Source: Flavobacteriales bacterium
GTDB taxonomy: Bacteria; Bacteroidota; Bacteroidia; Flavobacteriales_F; PHOS-HE28
NCBI GenBank assembly: GCA_016703005.1
Contig: JADJCX010000021.1
Span: forward strand, 1-64,000
Reading direction: 5' to 3'
DNA length: 64,000 nucleotides
Positions 55,648 to 64,000 of the stretch are shown here, one piece after another (position 1 is the first letter of the stretch; every line of letters starts with the position of its first letter). The notes beneath the pieces were generated by a model that worked only from the letters and a program-made list of their open reading frames with translations, had not been told where the DNA came from and did not search any database. Both the position numbers and the translations under genes were made by a program.

Positions 55648-57141
55648 TCAGTTGTCTTGTTCGAGGAGTTGCTTCACCAGTTCGTTGGCCTTTCGCGGGT
55701 CGGCTTTGCCCTTCGAGGCTTTCATCACTTCGCCCATGAAGAGACCCAGCAGGCTCTTGTTGCCAGAGCGGTATGCCGCGACTTTTTCAGGGTAACGGGT
55801 CATGGCGTCCTTCACGGCTCGCGCGATGACGTCTTCACCGGCATCCTGCAACAGGTCATGTTGCTTGGCCAAGGCCGCGGCATCGCTGTCCGGCTGTGCC
55901 ACCATTAGCGGCAACAACTTCTGCGAAGCCCCGCTGTGACTGATGGCACCACTATCGATCAGCGCGATCAATCCGGCGAGCTTCTCGGCGCTGACCGGGA
56001 AATCGGCCATCTCCAGGCCGCGTTCGTTGATCCAACTCCGCACTTCACCGGTCACCCAGTTGGCGGCCGCTTTGTGGTTGCCGGTCTTGGCGATCACCGC
56101 TTCATAGTAGAGCGCGGTCGCTTTGTCATCAGTGAGAACGTTGGCATCATAGGCGCTCAAACCGAGTGTGCCGGTGTACTTGGTACGCAACTCACGTGGT
56201 AGCGGTGGCATGGCGGCGCGGATGCGTTCACGCGCTGTTTCGCTCACCGTCACCGGTTGCAGATCAGGCTCGGGGAAGTAGCGGTAATCGTGCGCTTGCT
56301 CTTTGCTGCGCAACGCGGCGGTGGTTCCCTTCACCGCATCGAAGGTGCGTGTCTGTTGCTCGATGACACCACCGGCAGCCAAGATCTCTGATTGGCGCTG
56401 TGCCTCGTGTTCGATGGCCCGCTGCACGTTCTTGAAACTGTTGAGGTTCTTCACCTCGCAACGCATGCCCAACTTCTCGGTCCCTTTGCGTTTCACGCTG
56501 ATGTTCGCATCGCAACGCAAACTGCCTTCCTCCATGTTGCCGTCGCAGATGTCGAGGTAGCGCACCATACGCCGCACTTCAACGAGGTAGTCGTATGCCT
56601 CTTGGCTACTGCGGATGTCCGGCTCGCTGACGATCTCGATCAGTGGAACCCCGGCTCGGTTCAGGTCCACCAACGTGTTGAAGGGATCCACATCGTGGAT
56701 GCTCTTGCCTGCGTCCTCCTCCAAATGGATGCGCACCAAGCGGATGGGCTTCTCGGTCCTATCACCAACAGCTTCACCCGCGTTGGATGTCACCGGGATC
56801 ATGATCGTTCCGCCAGCGCATATCGGAGTGGTGTCCTGGGTGATCTGGTAACCCTTCGGCAGGTCGGGGTAGAAGTAGTTCTTGCGGGCGAAGTGCATCC
56901 ACGGTGCAATGCGACTTCCGCAGGCCAAACCCATGCGCACGGCCAGTTCAATGCTCTTGCGGTTCATCACCGGCAGCGTACCGGGCAGCCCGAGCGTAAT
57001 GGCGCTGATGTTGGTATTGGGGTGATCACCGTAGGCATTGGCATCGCTGCTGTACGCCTTGCTTTCGGTCATGAGCTGCGCGTGCACCTCCAGCCCAACG
57101 ACCAAGTCCCATTCTTCGCTCCAGTGCTTCGCCCCGCTCAT
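55648..57141 (-). CDS. gatB: Aspartyl/glutamyl-tRNA amidotransferase subunit B
   Basis: 497 residues from ATG 57141 (MSGAKHWSEEWDLVVGLEVHAQL); an upstream extension overlaps the neighbouring gene and is not supported. The core has ALGLPGTLPVMNRKSIELAVRMGLA, the RKNYFYPDLPKGYQITQ motif and EDAGKSIHD, and the C-terminal YqeY-type domain ends GLFMGEVMKASKGKADPRKANELVKQLLEQ. GatB works with GatA and GatC to amidate Glu-tRNA(Gln) or Asp-tRNA(Asn). The ATG overlaps the upstream gene by four bases. Confidence 0.96.
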   Translation of the reverse strand: MSGAKHWSEEWDLVVGLEVHAQLMTESKAYSSDANAYGDHPNTNISAITLGLPGTLPVMNRKSIELAVRMGLACGSRIAPWMHFARKNYFYPDLPKGYQITQDTTPICAGGTIMIPVTSNAGEAVGDRTEKPIRLVRIHLEEDAGKSIHDVDPFNTLVDLNRAGVPLIEIVSEPDIRSSQEAYDYLVEVRRMVRYLDICDGNMEEGSLRCDANISVKRKGTEKLGMRCEVKNLNSFKNVQRAIEHEAQRQSEILAAGGVIEQQTRTFDAVKGTTAALRSKEQAHDYRYFPEPDLQPVTVSETARERIRAAMPPLPRELRTKYTGTLGLSAYDANVLTDDKATALYYEAVIAKTGNHKAAANWVTGEVRSWINERGLEMADFPVSAEKLAGLIALIDSGAISHSGASQKLLPLMVAQPDSDAAALAKQHDLLQDAGEDVIARAVKDAMTRYPEKVAAYRSGNKSLLGLFMGEVMKASKGKADPRKANELVKQLLEQDN

Positions 57142-58571
57142 CGTGTTCCGCTCTTGATGATCCGCGAAGTAAGGACCGCGTGCTGGGTGGTGATACGCAC
57201 GGAGTACAGTCCCTCGGCTTGGTCGCCCAGTTCTATGACGGCGCTTCTTCCATTGAAGGACGGGGTCGTTTGCACACACTGTCCACGCGCGTCATACAGT
57301 GCAATGTCCGTGATCACATGTGGGCAGGTGATGGTGGCTTGATCCAAGGTCGGGTTGGGGACAACGTTCACCACCGTCGAGTTCATCGTCGCTTCCTCCC
57401 CCAAAGCCAGCGCTTGCGAAATGTCGATCACGAACAAGCCGCGCTGCATGTCGCTCACCAGAACCCGCCCGCTGGGCAGATCGGGATAAACACCCCACGC
57501 GCCTTTATAACTGTCATCGTGCGGTTCCAGCGATGTATCGTAATAGCCGAGCAGTTGCGCATTGAACGGGTCGGCCACGCTCCACAGCCAGTAGCCATCG
57601 TAGTAGTAACTCACGTGCAGTTGATCACCCTTGAAAACCGGGTTGTGCGGGATCGAGTACTCGCTCCATTCAACGCCTATGGTGTCCACGAACTCAATGC
57701 TGGTCGGGTCGCTCACATCGAAGAGCTTCAGATCGGTGCCATGCGTTTCGTCGGCCTGAACGTAGAGCCAGCCGTTCTCGTGCAGCCAGCCGCTGTGGTT
57801 ATAGCCAGGCTGCGGATAGGTGGTGAGCGATCCGAGCAATTGTGGTGAGGCACTGTTGGTGAAGTCCACGATGTGCATGGCGTCCATGTCGTTCACGTAG
57901 GCAATGTTGTCGCGCACGTATCCATCGTGCACCCAGCCCACTTCCGTGTTCCACCACGGGATATCCGCTTCGCAGTCGTTCATCAGAACGGGCTGGTCCG
58001 GATCGGTGAGGTCGTACACGGCCGCTTGCGAGGAACCCGCCCACGTGTACAGGCGTGCATTGGTCGTGTCGATCCACAGTGTGTGTGCGCGGTACAAGAG
58101 CGCATGACTATCGTAGAGCACGGGTGCACTGTCCGGCAGCCAGCGCAGGTCGATGATCTGCAAGGTGCCCTGGCCTTCATCCGTTACTCCGTAAAGCCTG
58201 TCCTGATAGGTTTTGAATTCGCGATGCACCACATCGTTCCCTTGCCACGCGCCAGGGATGAACGCGACTTCCACGAGGCTCGGGGCATCCGTAACGTCGA
58301 TAATGTGCGTGCCTGGAATGCTGCCGATGATGCCGTATTCGCGACCATCACGCGCATAGCCCCATGTGGCGTTGTAGATGTTGCCATACTGCCACGTAGC
58401 AGGAAGCGTATCCACATGCCAGCGGCCGATCAACGACATGTTGAGGCTGTCTTGGGCGAAAGTTGAGATGAGGAAATGTGAGGATGTGAAAATGAGAAGG
58501 AAGCTACGCGCTGCAGACCACGAGCTACGAGTCACGTCCAGGCCGCTCGCGAAAGGGAGATCGATCTTCAT
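57138..58571 (-). CDS. Choice-of-anchor B (LVIVD-repeat) protein with T9SS tail
   Basis: 477 residues from ATG 58571. Repeated segments such as GTHIIDVTDAPSLVEVAFIPG, HIVDFTNSASPQLLGSLTTY and LKLFDVSDPTSIEFVDTIG are LVIVD units of a beta-propeller. The C-terminus is a Por-type sorting domain (VVNVVPNPTLDQATI; DIALYDARGQCVQT; GLYSVRITTQHAVLTSRIIKS). The N-terminal signal region lies on low-complexity DNA, so its start is less sure than the rest. It is a type IX cargo of unknown ligand, lodged between PNP and gatB with four-base overlaps on both sides. Confidence 0.88.
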   Translation of the reverse strand: MKIDLPFASGLDVTRSSWSAARSFLLIFTSSHFLISTFAQDSLNMSLIGRWHVDTLPATWQYGNIYNATWGYARDGREYGIIGSIPGTHIIDVTDAPSLVEVAFIPGAWQGNDVVHREFKTYQDRLYGVTDEGQGTLQIIDLRWLPDSAPVLYDSHALLYRAHTLWIDTTNARLYTWAGSSQAAVYDLTDPDQPVLMNDCEADIPWWNTEVGWVHDGYVRDNIAYVNDMDAMHIVDFTNSASPQLLGSLTTYPQPGYNHSGWLHENGWLYVQADETHGTDLKLFDVSDPTSIEFVDTIGVEWSEYSIPHNPVFKGDQLHVSYYYDGYWLWSVADPFNAQLLGYYDTSLEPHDDSYKGAWGVYPDLPSGRVLVSDMQRGLFVIDISQALALGEEATMNSTVVNVVPNPTLDQATITCPHVITDIALYDARGQCVQTTPSFNGRSAVIELGDQAEGLYSVRITTQHAVLTSRIIKSGTR

Positions 58572-59380
58572 GCTGTTGCGATGAGTTCCTTCATGATGAG
58601 GGTCAACTTCGGCTCTGCTTCCTCGGCTACACGCTGCACCATTTCGTGCGTGGTCTTTTCGATCAAGCCGGGGACACCAAGATCGGTGATCACGCTCATG
58701 GCGAAGCACGGCAGGCCCATATGCCGTGCGGCGATCACTTCCGGCACGGTGCTCATGCCCACTGCATCACCGCCGATGTTGCGCACGTAACGGTACTCAG
58801 CCGGTGTCTCCAACGTCGGTCCCGTCAAGCCCACATACGTCCCGGTGATCACGCGCAGTCCACGTGCCTTGGCAATTTCCTTGGCCTTGGCGATCAGCGA
58901 ATGGTCGTAGGCCTCGCTCATATCGGGGAAGCGCGTGCCCAATTCGTTGATGTTCGGGCCGATCAGCGGGTTCGGGAAGAGATTGATGTGATCATCGAGG
59001 ATCATCAGGTCGCCGATGATCATATCCGGGTTCACCCCGCCGCTGGCGTTGCTCACGAACAGGCGCTTGATGCCGAGGAATTTCATTACGCGCACCGGCC
59101 TTACCACTTCTTCCATTGAATAGCCTTCATAGAAATGGAAGCGGCCTTGCATGGCAACCACCGGCTTGCCCCCCAGCGTACCGAAGAGGAATTGTCCTTT
59201 ATGCCCTTGCACCGTGCTAACGGGGAAATCAGGGATCTCCGAGTAGGGAACGGTGTGTTGTACATCGATCTCCTTGCCCAAGCCGCTGAGGCCGGTACCG
59301 AGTATGATACCGGTCTCGGGCTTGTACCCGCCGGTGCGTTGCTGAAGGAATTCAGCGGTGCGCTTGATGCGTTCCAACAT
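58568..59380 (-). CDS. Purine-nucleoside phosphorylase (trimeric type)
   Basis: 270 residues. IILGTGLSGLGKEID is the phosphate-binding loop, then MQGRFHFYEGYSMEEVVRPVRVMKFLGIKRLFVSNASGGVNP. The VGLTGPTLETPAEYRY and GGDAVGMSTVPEVIAARHMGL segments mark the PNP/MTAP family, and the purine-contacting part is MSVITDLG. It phosphorolyses inosine and guanosine for salvage. It overlaps lpxK by 29 bases and couples with the downstream choice-of-anchor B gene. Confidence 0.95.
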   Translation of the reverse strand: MLERIKRTAEFLQQRTGGYKPETGIILGTGLSGLGKEIDVQHTVPYSEIPDFPVSTVQGHKGQFLFGTLGGKPVVAMQGRFHFYEGYSMEEVVRPVRVMKFLGIKRLFVSNASGGVNPDMIIGDLMILDDHINLFPNPLIGPNINELGTRFPDMSEAYDHSLIAKAKEIAKARGLRVITGTYVGLTGPTLETPAEYRYVRNIGGDAVGMSTVPEVIAARHMGLPCFAMSVITDLGVPGLIEKTTHEMVQRVAEEAEPKLTLIMKELIATA

Positions 59381-60419
59381 GGTCGATCAGCAGTTGCGTA
59401 AAGCGTTCGGGTTCGTTGAGGATCATGGCGCGGATCCCGATCACTGCGATCGGGATGTTTGCCAAGGGTCCGGTCCGTAGATGCGGCAAGAGACGCATGG
59501 CGTCTTTCTCCGTGGTTACGAGCATTTTTTGAGCGGCCGCGAAAGTAGCCATGCGGGCGGCCGCTTTCTGGAGGTCACCCGCTGTGAATTCATGGTGGTC
59601 CGGGAAAGGCAAGTCGGCGACTTCCGGGGAAAGTTTCCGCACATGGTCCAGCAAGGGGGCCGGGTCGGCTATGCCGGTGAGCAACAGAACCGAAGTGTCC
59701 GCAAGGCTCACGGCTCCGCCCATGGAGCCATCACGTTCCAGCGCACAGGGTTCCGCGTACTCAAGCGCGCTGAAATACAGGTGCTGTTGCTTTTGCAAAC
59801 CCAACTTCCGTCGCCAAATAGCCTGTGTGTCCAGGGACGGTAGTCCCGGGCATTTCGTCACGATCACCACTTGGGCACGCCGGGCTTGGGAAGTCACATC
59901 GCGCAAGGTTCCAGCTGGAACCAAATGGTCGTTGAACCATGGCTTGCTCCAAGTCGTGAGCAGGATGTTCAGTCCAGCGTTCAGCTGGCGATGTTGGAAG
60001 GCATCGTCCAGCACCACGGCTTTCAGGCCCGCTAAACGGGCGCTCATTTCTTCCAATGCCTTGACCCGGTCGGCACCCACATAGACGTGAACGTCCTGAT
60101 GCTTGCGTTTCAACTGAAGCGGCTCATCACCAACTCCGTGGGCAGTATCCGCGGCTTCCACTTTCAACGTGCCGAGCCCGTTCCGTCCGTAACCTCTGCT
60201 CAATGTGGCCAGAGGGGCAAAGCCTTCCAGACAGAGCAGCACCAGCTCAACATGCGGTGTCTTCCCAGTACCCCCGAACGAGAGATTCCCGACAACGATG
60301 GATGGGACCGATGGCCGGTGGCTCTTCAACAGGCCTTGATCGAATAGCCAGTGCCTGATGTGCAACAGCGCGCCATAGAGCCAAGCGAACGGTAACAGGA
60401 GAAGCTGCGCCTTGCCCAT
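59352..60419 (-). CDS. lpxK: Tetraacyldisaccharide 4'-kinase
   Basis: 355 residues from ATG 60419. An N-terminal hydrophobic helix (LLLLPFAWLYGALLHIRHWLF) precedes the P-loop VVGNLSFGGTGKTPHVE at about residues 42-58. LSRGYGR, VGDEPLQLKRKH and VVLDDAFQHRQL complete the family pattern. It phosphorylates the lipid A disaccharide at the inner membrane. Together with lpxH at the far end of the run, it brackets the operon with lipid A functions. Confidence 0.94.
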   Translation of the reverse strand: MGKAQLLLLPFAWLYGALLHIRHWLFDQGLLKSHRPSVPSIVVGNLSFGGTGKTPHVELVLLCLEGFAPLATLSRGYGRNGLGTLKVEAADTAHGVGDEPLQLKRKHQDVHVYVGADRVKALEEMSARLAGLKAVVLDDAFQHRQLNAGLNILLTTWSKPWFNDHLVPAGTLRDVTSQARRAQVVIVTKCPGLPSLDTQAIWRRKLGLQKQQHLYFSALEYAEPCALERDGSMGGAVSLADTSVLLLTGIADPAPLLDHVRKLSPEVADLPFPDHHEFTAGDLQKAAARMATFAAAQKMLVTTEKDAMRLLPHLRTGPLANIPIAVIGIRAMILNEPERFTQLLIDHVGTHQAHR

Positions 60420-60449
60420 GTCTATTTTGCCCTCCCTAACCGCATTGCC

Positions 60450-60457
60450 CAAAGATG
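60450..60457 (-). promoter_or_regulatory. Candidate -7 element for lpxK, inside the nif3-like start
   Basis: On the minus strand CATCTTTG is one base off TAnnTTTG. It overlaps the divergent gene's ATG (60455-60457) and lies 31 bases before the lpxK ATG. Confidence 0.35.
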
Positions 60458-61546
60458 ACTATCGCTGCGATCATCGACGTGCTGGAGAAGTGGGCACCGC
60501 CCAGTCTGCAAGAAGACTATGACAACAGTGGCTTTCAAGTCGGAAATAGCGCGGCTGAGGCGAAGGCGGCCTTGGTATGCGTGGACTGCAACGAAGCCGT
60601 GGTGCTGGAGGCCGAGCGAGAAGGCTGCAACCTGATCATCTGCCATCATCCGGTCATTTTCAAAGGGCTGAAACGGCTGGTGGGCCGGACTGCGGTGGAA
60701 CGCACTATTGAACTGGCTCTGCGCAAGAACATTGCGATCACGCCATACACGAACCTGGACAACGTCATCGATGGCGTGAACGGCGAGATCGCACGCCGAC
60801 TGGGATTGAAACCGATCTCGGTGCTTGATCCCCGGACCGACCGCCTGCGAAAACTGGCAGTATTCGTCCCCGAGGCACAGGCGGAAGCGCTCCGCACGGC
60901 GCTTTTTGAAGCTGGGGCCGGACAGATCGGGGCGTACGACCATTGCAGCTTCAATCTGGTCGGTTCGGGAACGTTCAGGGCTGGTGAGGGTGCGGACCCG
61001 TTCGTTGGCATGGTGGGTGAACGGCACACCGAAAGCGAGGTGAGGGTTGAAGTGGTTTACGCGATCGAACGGGAGGTCGCCATCCTGGCGGCGATGAACG
61101 CTGCGCACCCGTATGAGGAGGTGGCCTATGACCTGCTTGTGCTGGCCAACGCCCATCCCGGTATTGGGTCCGGGTTATTGGGTGAACTGAGCGGGTCAAT
61201 GACCGAGCACGCCTTCCTCGACCATGTGAAAGCCGTGCTCGGCCAACCCCATCTGCGGCACTCGGCCCTGACCGGCAAGACCGTCAGGAAGGTTGCGGTT
61301 TGTGGTGGCAGCGGGTCTTTCCTGCTGGGGAAGGCGCGGGCAGCAGGGGCGGAGGCCTTCGTTACGGCGGACGTGAAATATCACCAGTTCCAAGAGCCGG
61401 AAGGCGCGCTGTTATTGGTGGATGCTGGGCATTGGCAGACCGAGCAATACACCATGGACCTGATCCGTGATCGGCTGGTAGGGAATATCCCTACTTTCGC
61501 GGTCCGTTTATCGGGGCTTAACACGGACCCCATCCATTATCGCTGA
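60455..61546 (+). CDS. Nif3-like dinuclear metal-centre protein
   Basis: 363 residues. The N-terminal half carries YDNSGFQVGN, CHHPVIFKGLKRL and YTNLDN, and the C-terminal half FVTADVKYHQF and DAGHWQTEQY, together the metal ligands of the NIF3/YbgI family. A middle insertion of ~110 residues separates the two halves, as in the longer Bacteroidota forms. Function is not established; proposed as a metal-dependent hydrolase or GTP cyclohydrolase-like. It diverges from lpxK with only 35 bases between start codons. Confidence 0.93.
   Translation: MTIAAIIDVLEKWAPPSLQEDYDNSGFQVGNSAAEAKAALVCVDCNEAVVLEAEREGCNLIICHHPVIFKGLKRLVGRTAVERTIELALRKNIAITPYTNLDNVIDGVNGEIARRLGLKPISVLDPRTDRLRKLAVFVPEAQAEALRTALFEAGAGQIGAYDHCSFNLVGSGTFRAGEGADPFVGMVGERHTESEVRVEVVYAIEREVAILAAMNAAHPYEEVAYDLLVLANAHPGIGSGLLGELSGSMTEHAFLDHVKAVLGQPHLRHSALTGKTVRKVAVCGGSGSFLLGKARAAGAEAFVTADVKYHQFQEPEGALLLVDAGHWQTEQYTMDLIRDRLVGNIPTFAVRLSGLNTDPIHYR
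61492..61499 (+). promoter_or_regulatory. Candidate internal -7 element for the zinc-ribbon gene
   Basis: TACTTTCG, followed by CG, is identical to the carA candidate and lies 50 bases before the ATG at 61549, inside the 3' end of the nif3-like gene. Confidence 0.35.
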
Positions 61547-61548
61547 AC

Positions 61549-62382
61549 ATGTCGAAGACCGCAGCCAAGGCGCCCAAGGCCGAAGAGAAAGCCACCACCA
61601 ACGGTGCCATCAAGGCCGTGAATGCCGCAACCAAGGCCGAGAACACGATCGCCGAGAAATTGAAGGAGCTCTACCTGCTCCAGACCATTGATTCCAGGAT
61701 CGACAAGCTGCGCACTGTGCGCGGTGAGCTGCCGCTCGAGGTGCAGGATCTGGAGGACGAGGTAGCCGGTTTGGAGACACGTCTGGTGAAGATCCAGGAC
61801 GAGTTGAAGGACATGGAGACCCAGGTGACGGACAAGCAGAACGCCATCAAGGATTCGAAAGCACAGATCAAGAAGTACGAAGGCCAGCAGGCCAAAGTGC
61901 GTAACAACCGCGAATTCGATTCGCTGGGCAAGGAGATCGAGTTCCAGAACTTGGAGATCCAACTCGCCGAGAAGCGCATCAAAGAAGCCAAGTTCGGGAT
62001 CGAGTCCAAGCAGGCTGTTGTTACCGAGAGCACGAAACTGTTCAAGGAGCGCAAGAAGGACCTGGATCTTAAGAAGAAGGAACTTGACGACATTATTTCG
62101 GAGACCGAGAAGGATGAGAAGGACCTTCAGAAGCGCAGCAAAACAGCAGCCTCGCACATTGAGGAGCGTCTGCTGAACGCCTACCACCGGATCCGCAGCA
62201 ACGCGCGCAATGGCTTGGCCGTTGTGGCAGTTGAACGCGGTAGCTGCGGTGGATGCTACAACAGCATTCCGCCCCAACGCCAGCTCGATATCAGCAGCCA
62301 CAAAAAGATCATCGTGTGTGAGCACTGTGGCCGCGTACTGGTGGACGAAGCGATCGCATCCGAAGTGAAGGCGATGAAGTAA
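61549..62382 (+). CDS. Coiled-coil zinc-ribbon protein
   Basis: 277 residues. An Ala/Lys-rich start is followed by a long coiled coil (residues about 30-205, rich in Leu, Lys, Glu) and a C-terminal C4 zinc ribbon with Cys233, Cys236 (CGGCYNSIPP) and Cys257, Cys260 (CEHCGRVL). This is the conserved Bacteroidota relative of the C4-type zinc ribbon (DUF164-like) family; its role is unknown, though the fold suggests nucleic-acid contact. It follows the nif3-like gene by two bases and ends at a strong terminator. Confidence 0.9.
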   Translation: MSKTAAKAPKAEEKATTNGAIKAVNAATKAENTIAEKLKELYLLQTIDSRIDKLRTVRGELPLEVQDLEDEVAGLETRLVKIQDELKDMETQVTDKQNAIKDSKAQIKKYEGQQAKVRNNREFDSLGKEIEFQNLEIQLAEKRIKEAKFGIESKQAVVTESTKLFKERKKDLDLKKKELDDIISETEKDEKDLQKRSKTAASHIEERLLNAYHRIRSNARNGLAVVAVERGSCGGCYNSIPPQRQLDISSHKKIIVCEHCGRVLVDEAIASEVKAMK

Positions 62383-62410
62383 GCACCGCTTATCAGCGAG
62401 CAATTAGTGC

Positions 62411-62446
62411 GAAGCCCCGATGGTTATCCATCGGGGCTTCGTCTTT
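62411..62446. terminator. Strong terminator hairpin, probably bidirectional
   Basis: A perfect 13-bp stem GAAGCCCCGATGG / CCATCGGGGCTTC with a TTAT loop, then GTCTTT on the plus side. It lies between the zinc-ribbon gene and the convergent FadL-like gene. Confidence 0.85.
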
Positions 62447-62459
62447 CAGATGCTTGGTG

Positions 62460-63937
62460 TTAAGGTCTGTAGGCGACCGTTACGAAGAGTTTGTATTCCT
62501 TCAACTCTTCCGCGGTGGCATCCACCAAGCTGGGGTCGTATTGGTAATAGTTGGCCGTCCGGCTGCCGTAGAGCCCCGCAAGGTCAACGCTCCAACGCGC
62601 GTGGCGATAGCCGAGACCGCCGGTGTAGCGGATCAGCGGGAGGCCATGGCGCGCATCGGTCTTCACGTACGGGTCAGGATAGTAACCGGCGCCACCCCGG
62701 ATGTAATAGTTGCTGCCGATGCGCCATTCGGTGCCCACACGCACCTGATGCGAGATGCGGTAGCTGTCTTGAATGACGTTGTTCTCGTATGAGAAATCAT
62801 AGGCGTCGATGATGCCGGTACTTGGTTTCAAGCGCATATGGCGGTAGTCGGCGAACTCATAATCGACGCTGAAACAGCCACGCTTGGCCACGATCACCGC
62901 ACCTGATGCGATCAATCGCAAAGGTGTGCGCCCGCGATACGTGAAGGTGCCGTCGGGACTGTCGAAGTTGAAGTTGTCTCCGTCCCGGAAAACAGTGCGT
63001 ACGGAGGTCGTGTAAGCATCGCTCATTTGCATCCATACGGGCGAATGGAAAGCCAATCCTAAACGTGCGCTTTCGCCGGCCCGCATCACAGCGCCCAACT
63101 TCACATCGAAGCCGCTTCCGGTGGTCACCAAGTTCTCTTCATAGGTCAGCGTTTCCAGCTCCAAGTTCTGGTCCACGGTCGTTTCCGTGTGGATCGTGTT
63201 CCGCTCGTGCCGCATACCGTGATCCCGATGGAGCCACCAACGAACAACTCGTCCATGTAAGATGCTGCGAAGAACAAGCTCGTGGCGCGCACGTTCCCGG
63301 CGCTGCTGATGCGGTGATCCTGATCCACGCGACTGCCGATCGGTATCGCTGAGGTGTACTCCGTATCCGTGCTATCGTTCAGCGGATCGAACGCATAAGC
63401 GGACCAGGCCAGCCCTGCGCTGAAGGGAAAGATCGAATCGAGCATGGAACTCGGGGTTCCGTTCGCCTCGTTCACGAACCGCTGCGAAATGCTGGTAGGA
63501 ACGTCCTCTCCAACGGCCTCACGTTCCCAATGGAAACTGGCCAGCCGATCATAGCTGAGCCCGAAGCTGAAGTTGGTCCATTTGCTGCCACTGTTGCCCG
63601 GTGCCCTGAACTGCAGGAAGAGGTTGTTGAAGAAGAAGCGATTATCCGAGGCGCTCGTTGATGTGCCATAGTGCGTTGCCTTGGCCGTTTGCACTTCGAA
63701 GGCCGGCGTCAATGCGAATTCGCTTGTACTGTAAAGGGCAAAACCGGCCGGGTTGATGCTGGCGGCAATTGGGTCGGCGCCTAGGGCGCCGAACGCTCCC
63801 GCCATTCCATTGCTACGGGCCGAACCACCCGGCTGCAGGAAGGAAAAACGCAGGATATCCTCTTCGTTCTGTGCCTGCGCATGCCCAATTGAGATCAGCA
63901 CGGCTAAGCCGGTCGCAACGCGTGCAAACACCTTCAT
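62460..63937 (-). CDS. FadL/OmpP1-like outer-membrane transporter (one frameshift)
   Basis: From ATG 63937 a signal peptide (ATGLAVLISIGHAQA) leads into SARSNGMAGAFGALGADPIAASINPAGFALY, the N-terminal hatch motif of the FadL family. One base is missing near 63215-63219: the frame reads FVGGSIGIT and then should continue GMRHERNTIHTETTVDQNLELETLTYEEN in the next frame, down to YKLFVTVAYRP at 62460. Corrected length is about 492 residues. It probably lets hydrophobic compounds cross the outer membrane; the substrate is unknown. Confidence 0.88.
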
Positions 63938-63953
63938 CCTTCACATGGTTTGG

Positions 63954-64000
63954 TTAGCGTGGCGGGCGCGAGTTCCCGTTGTTACCGCCGTTGTTGCCAC
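63954..64000 (-). CDS. C-terminal tail of an unidentified gene (start outside window)
   Basis: On the minus strand the sequence entering the window reads GNNGGNNGNSRPPR and stops at 63954-63956. The Gly/Asn-rich tail is only 15 codons, so the protein cannot be named. It lies 16 bases before the FadL-like ATG, which suggests cotranscription. Confidence 0.4.
   Translation of the reverse strand, partial: GNNGGNNGNSRPPR

Overview
The window is a 64-kb chromosomal stretch from a member of the Bacteroidota, most likely a GC-rich Flavobacteriales-type lineage (inference). Evidence: the gene order rplQ-carA-eno after the ribosomal cluster; several type IX secretion (T9SS) cargo proteins with Por-type or gliding-type C-terminal domains; a PorP/SprF protein beside a giant SprB-repeat protein; and TAnnTTTG-like -7 promoter elements. 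There is no phage, insertion sequence, CRISPR array, tRNA or rRNA that I can see, and no gene-free stretch longer than about 170 bases.

Region 1 (1-15.7 kb, + strand) is the translation supercluster: the end of fusA, then rpsJ-rplC-rplD-rplW-rplB-rpsS-rplV-rpsC-rplP-rpmC-rpsQ-rplN-rplX-rplE-rpsN-rpsH-rplF-rplR-rpsE-rpmD-rplO-secY-map-infA-rpmJ-rpsM-rpsK-rpsD-rpoA-rplQ, closed by a clear terminator. Two REP-like palindromes sit in its spacers. carA-eno follow as a separate unit.

Region 2 (18.2-25 kb) holds a small outer-membrane-like protein, a secreted M1 metallopeptidase with a T9SS tail, an unrecognised helical protein and an OmpA/PD40 lipoprotein. Region 3 (25-37.3 kb, - strand) is the most distinctive part: small exported protein, then a ~3,640-residue adhesin (choice-of-anchor L domain, Calx-beta-like segment, 38 SprB repeats, gliding-type C-terminal domain), then PorP/SprF, then the OmpA lipoprotein. 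This resembles the sprB-sprF adhesin loci of gliding flavobacteria.

Region 4 (37.4-46.4 kb) carries housekeeping and envelope genes: rlmB, a GWxTD lipoprotein, rmuC, an L,D-transpeptidase, a BamA/TamA-like barrel, ung, a 42-residue lipoprotein, an OsmC protein, a barrel-like protein and lipA. Region 5 (46.6-64 kb) has a 982-residue T9SS cargo with sortilin-type repeats, gapA, and a compact seven-gene minus-strand run lpxK-PNP-LVIVD cargo-gatB-TlpA-M1 peptidase-lpxH with mostly 4-base or shorter overlaps. Divergent from it are a Nif3-like protein and a coiled-coil zinc-ribbon protein. The window ends in a FadL-like porin and the tail of one more gene.

At least ten single-base indels break reading frames, mostly in or beside short homopolymers and several in essential ribosomal genes (rplC twice, rpsE, rpmJ). 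The simplest reading is consensus sequencing error, so the affected genes are annotated here as single reconstructed genes.
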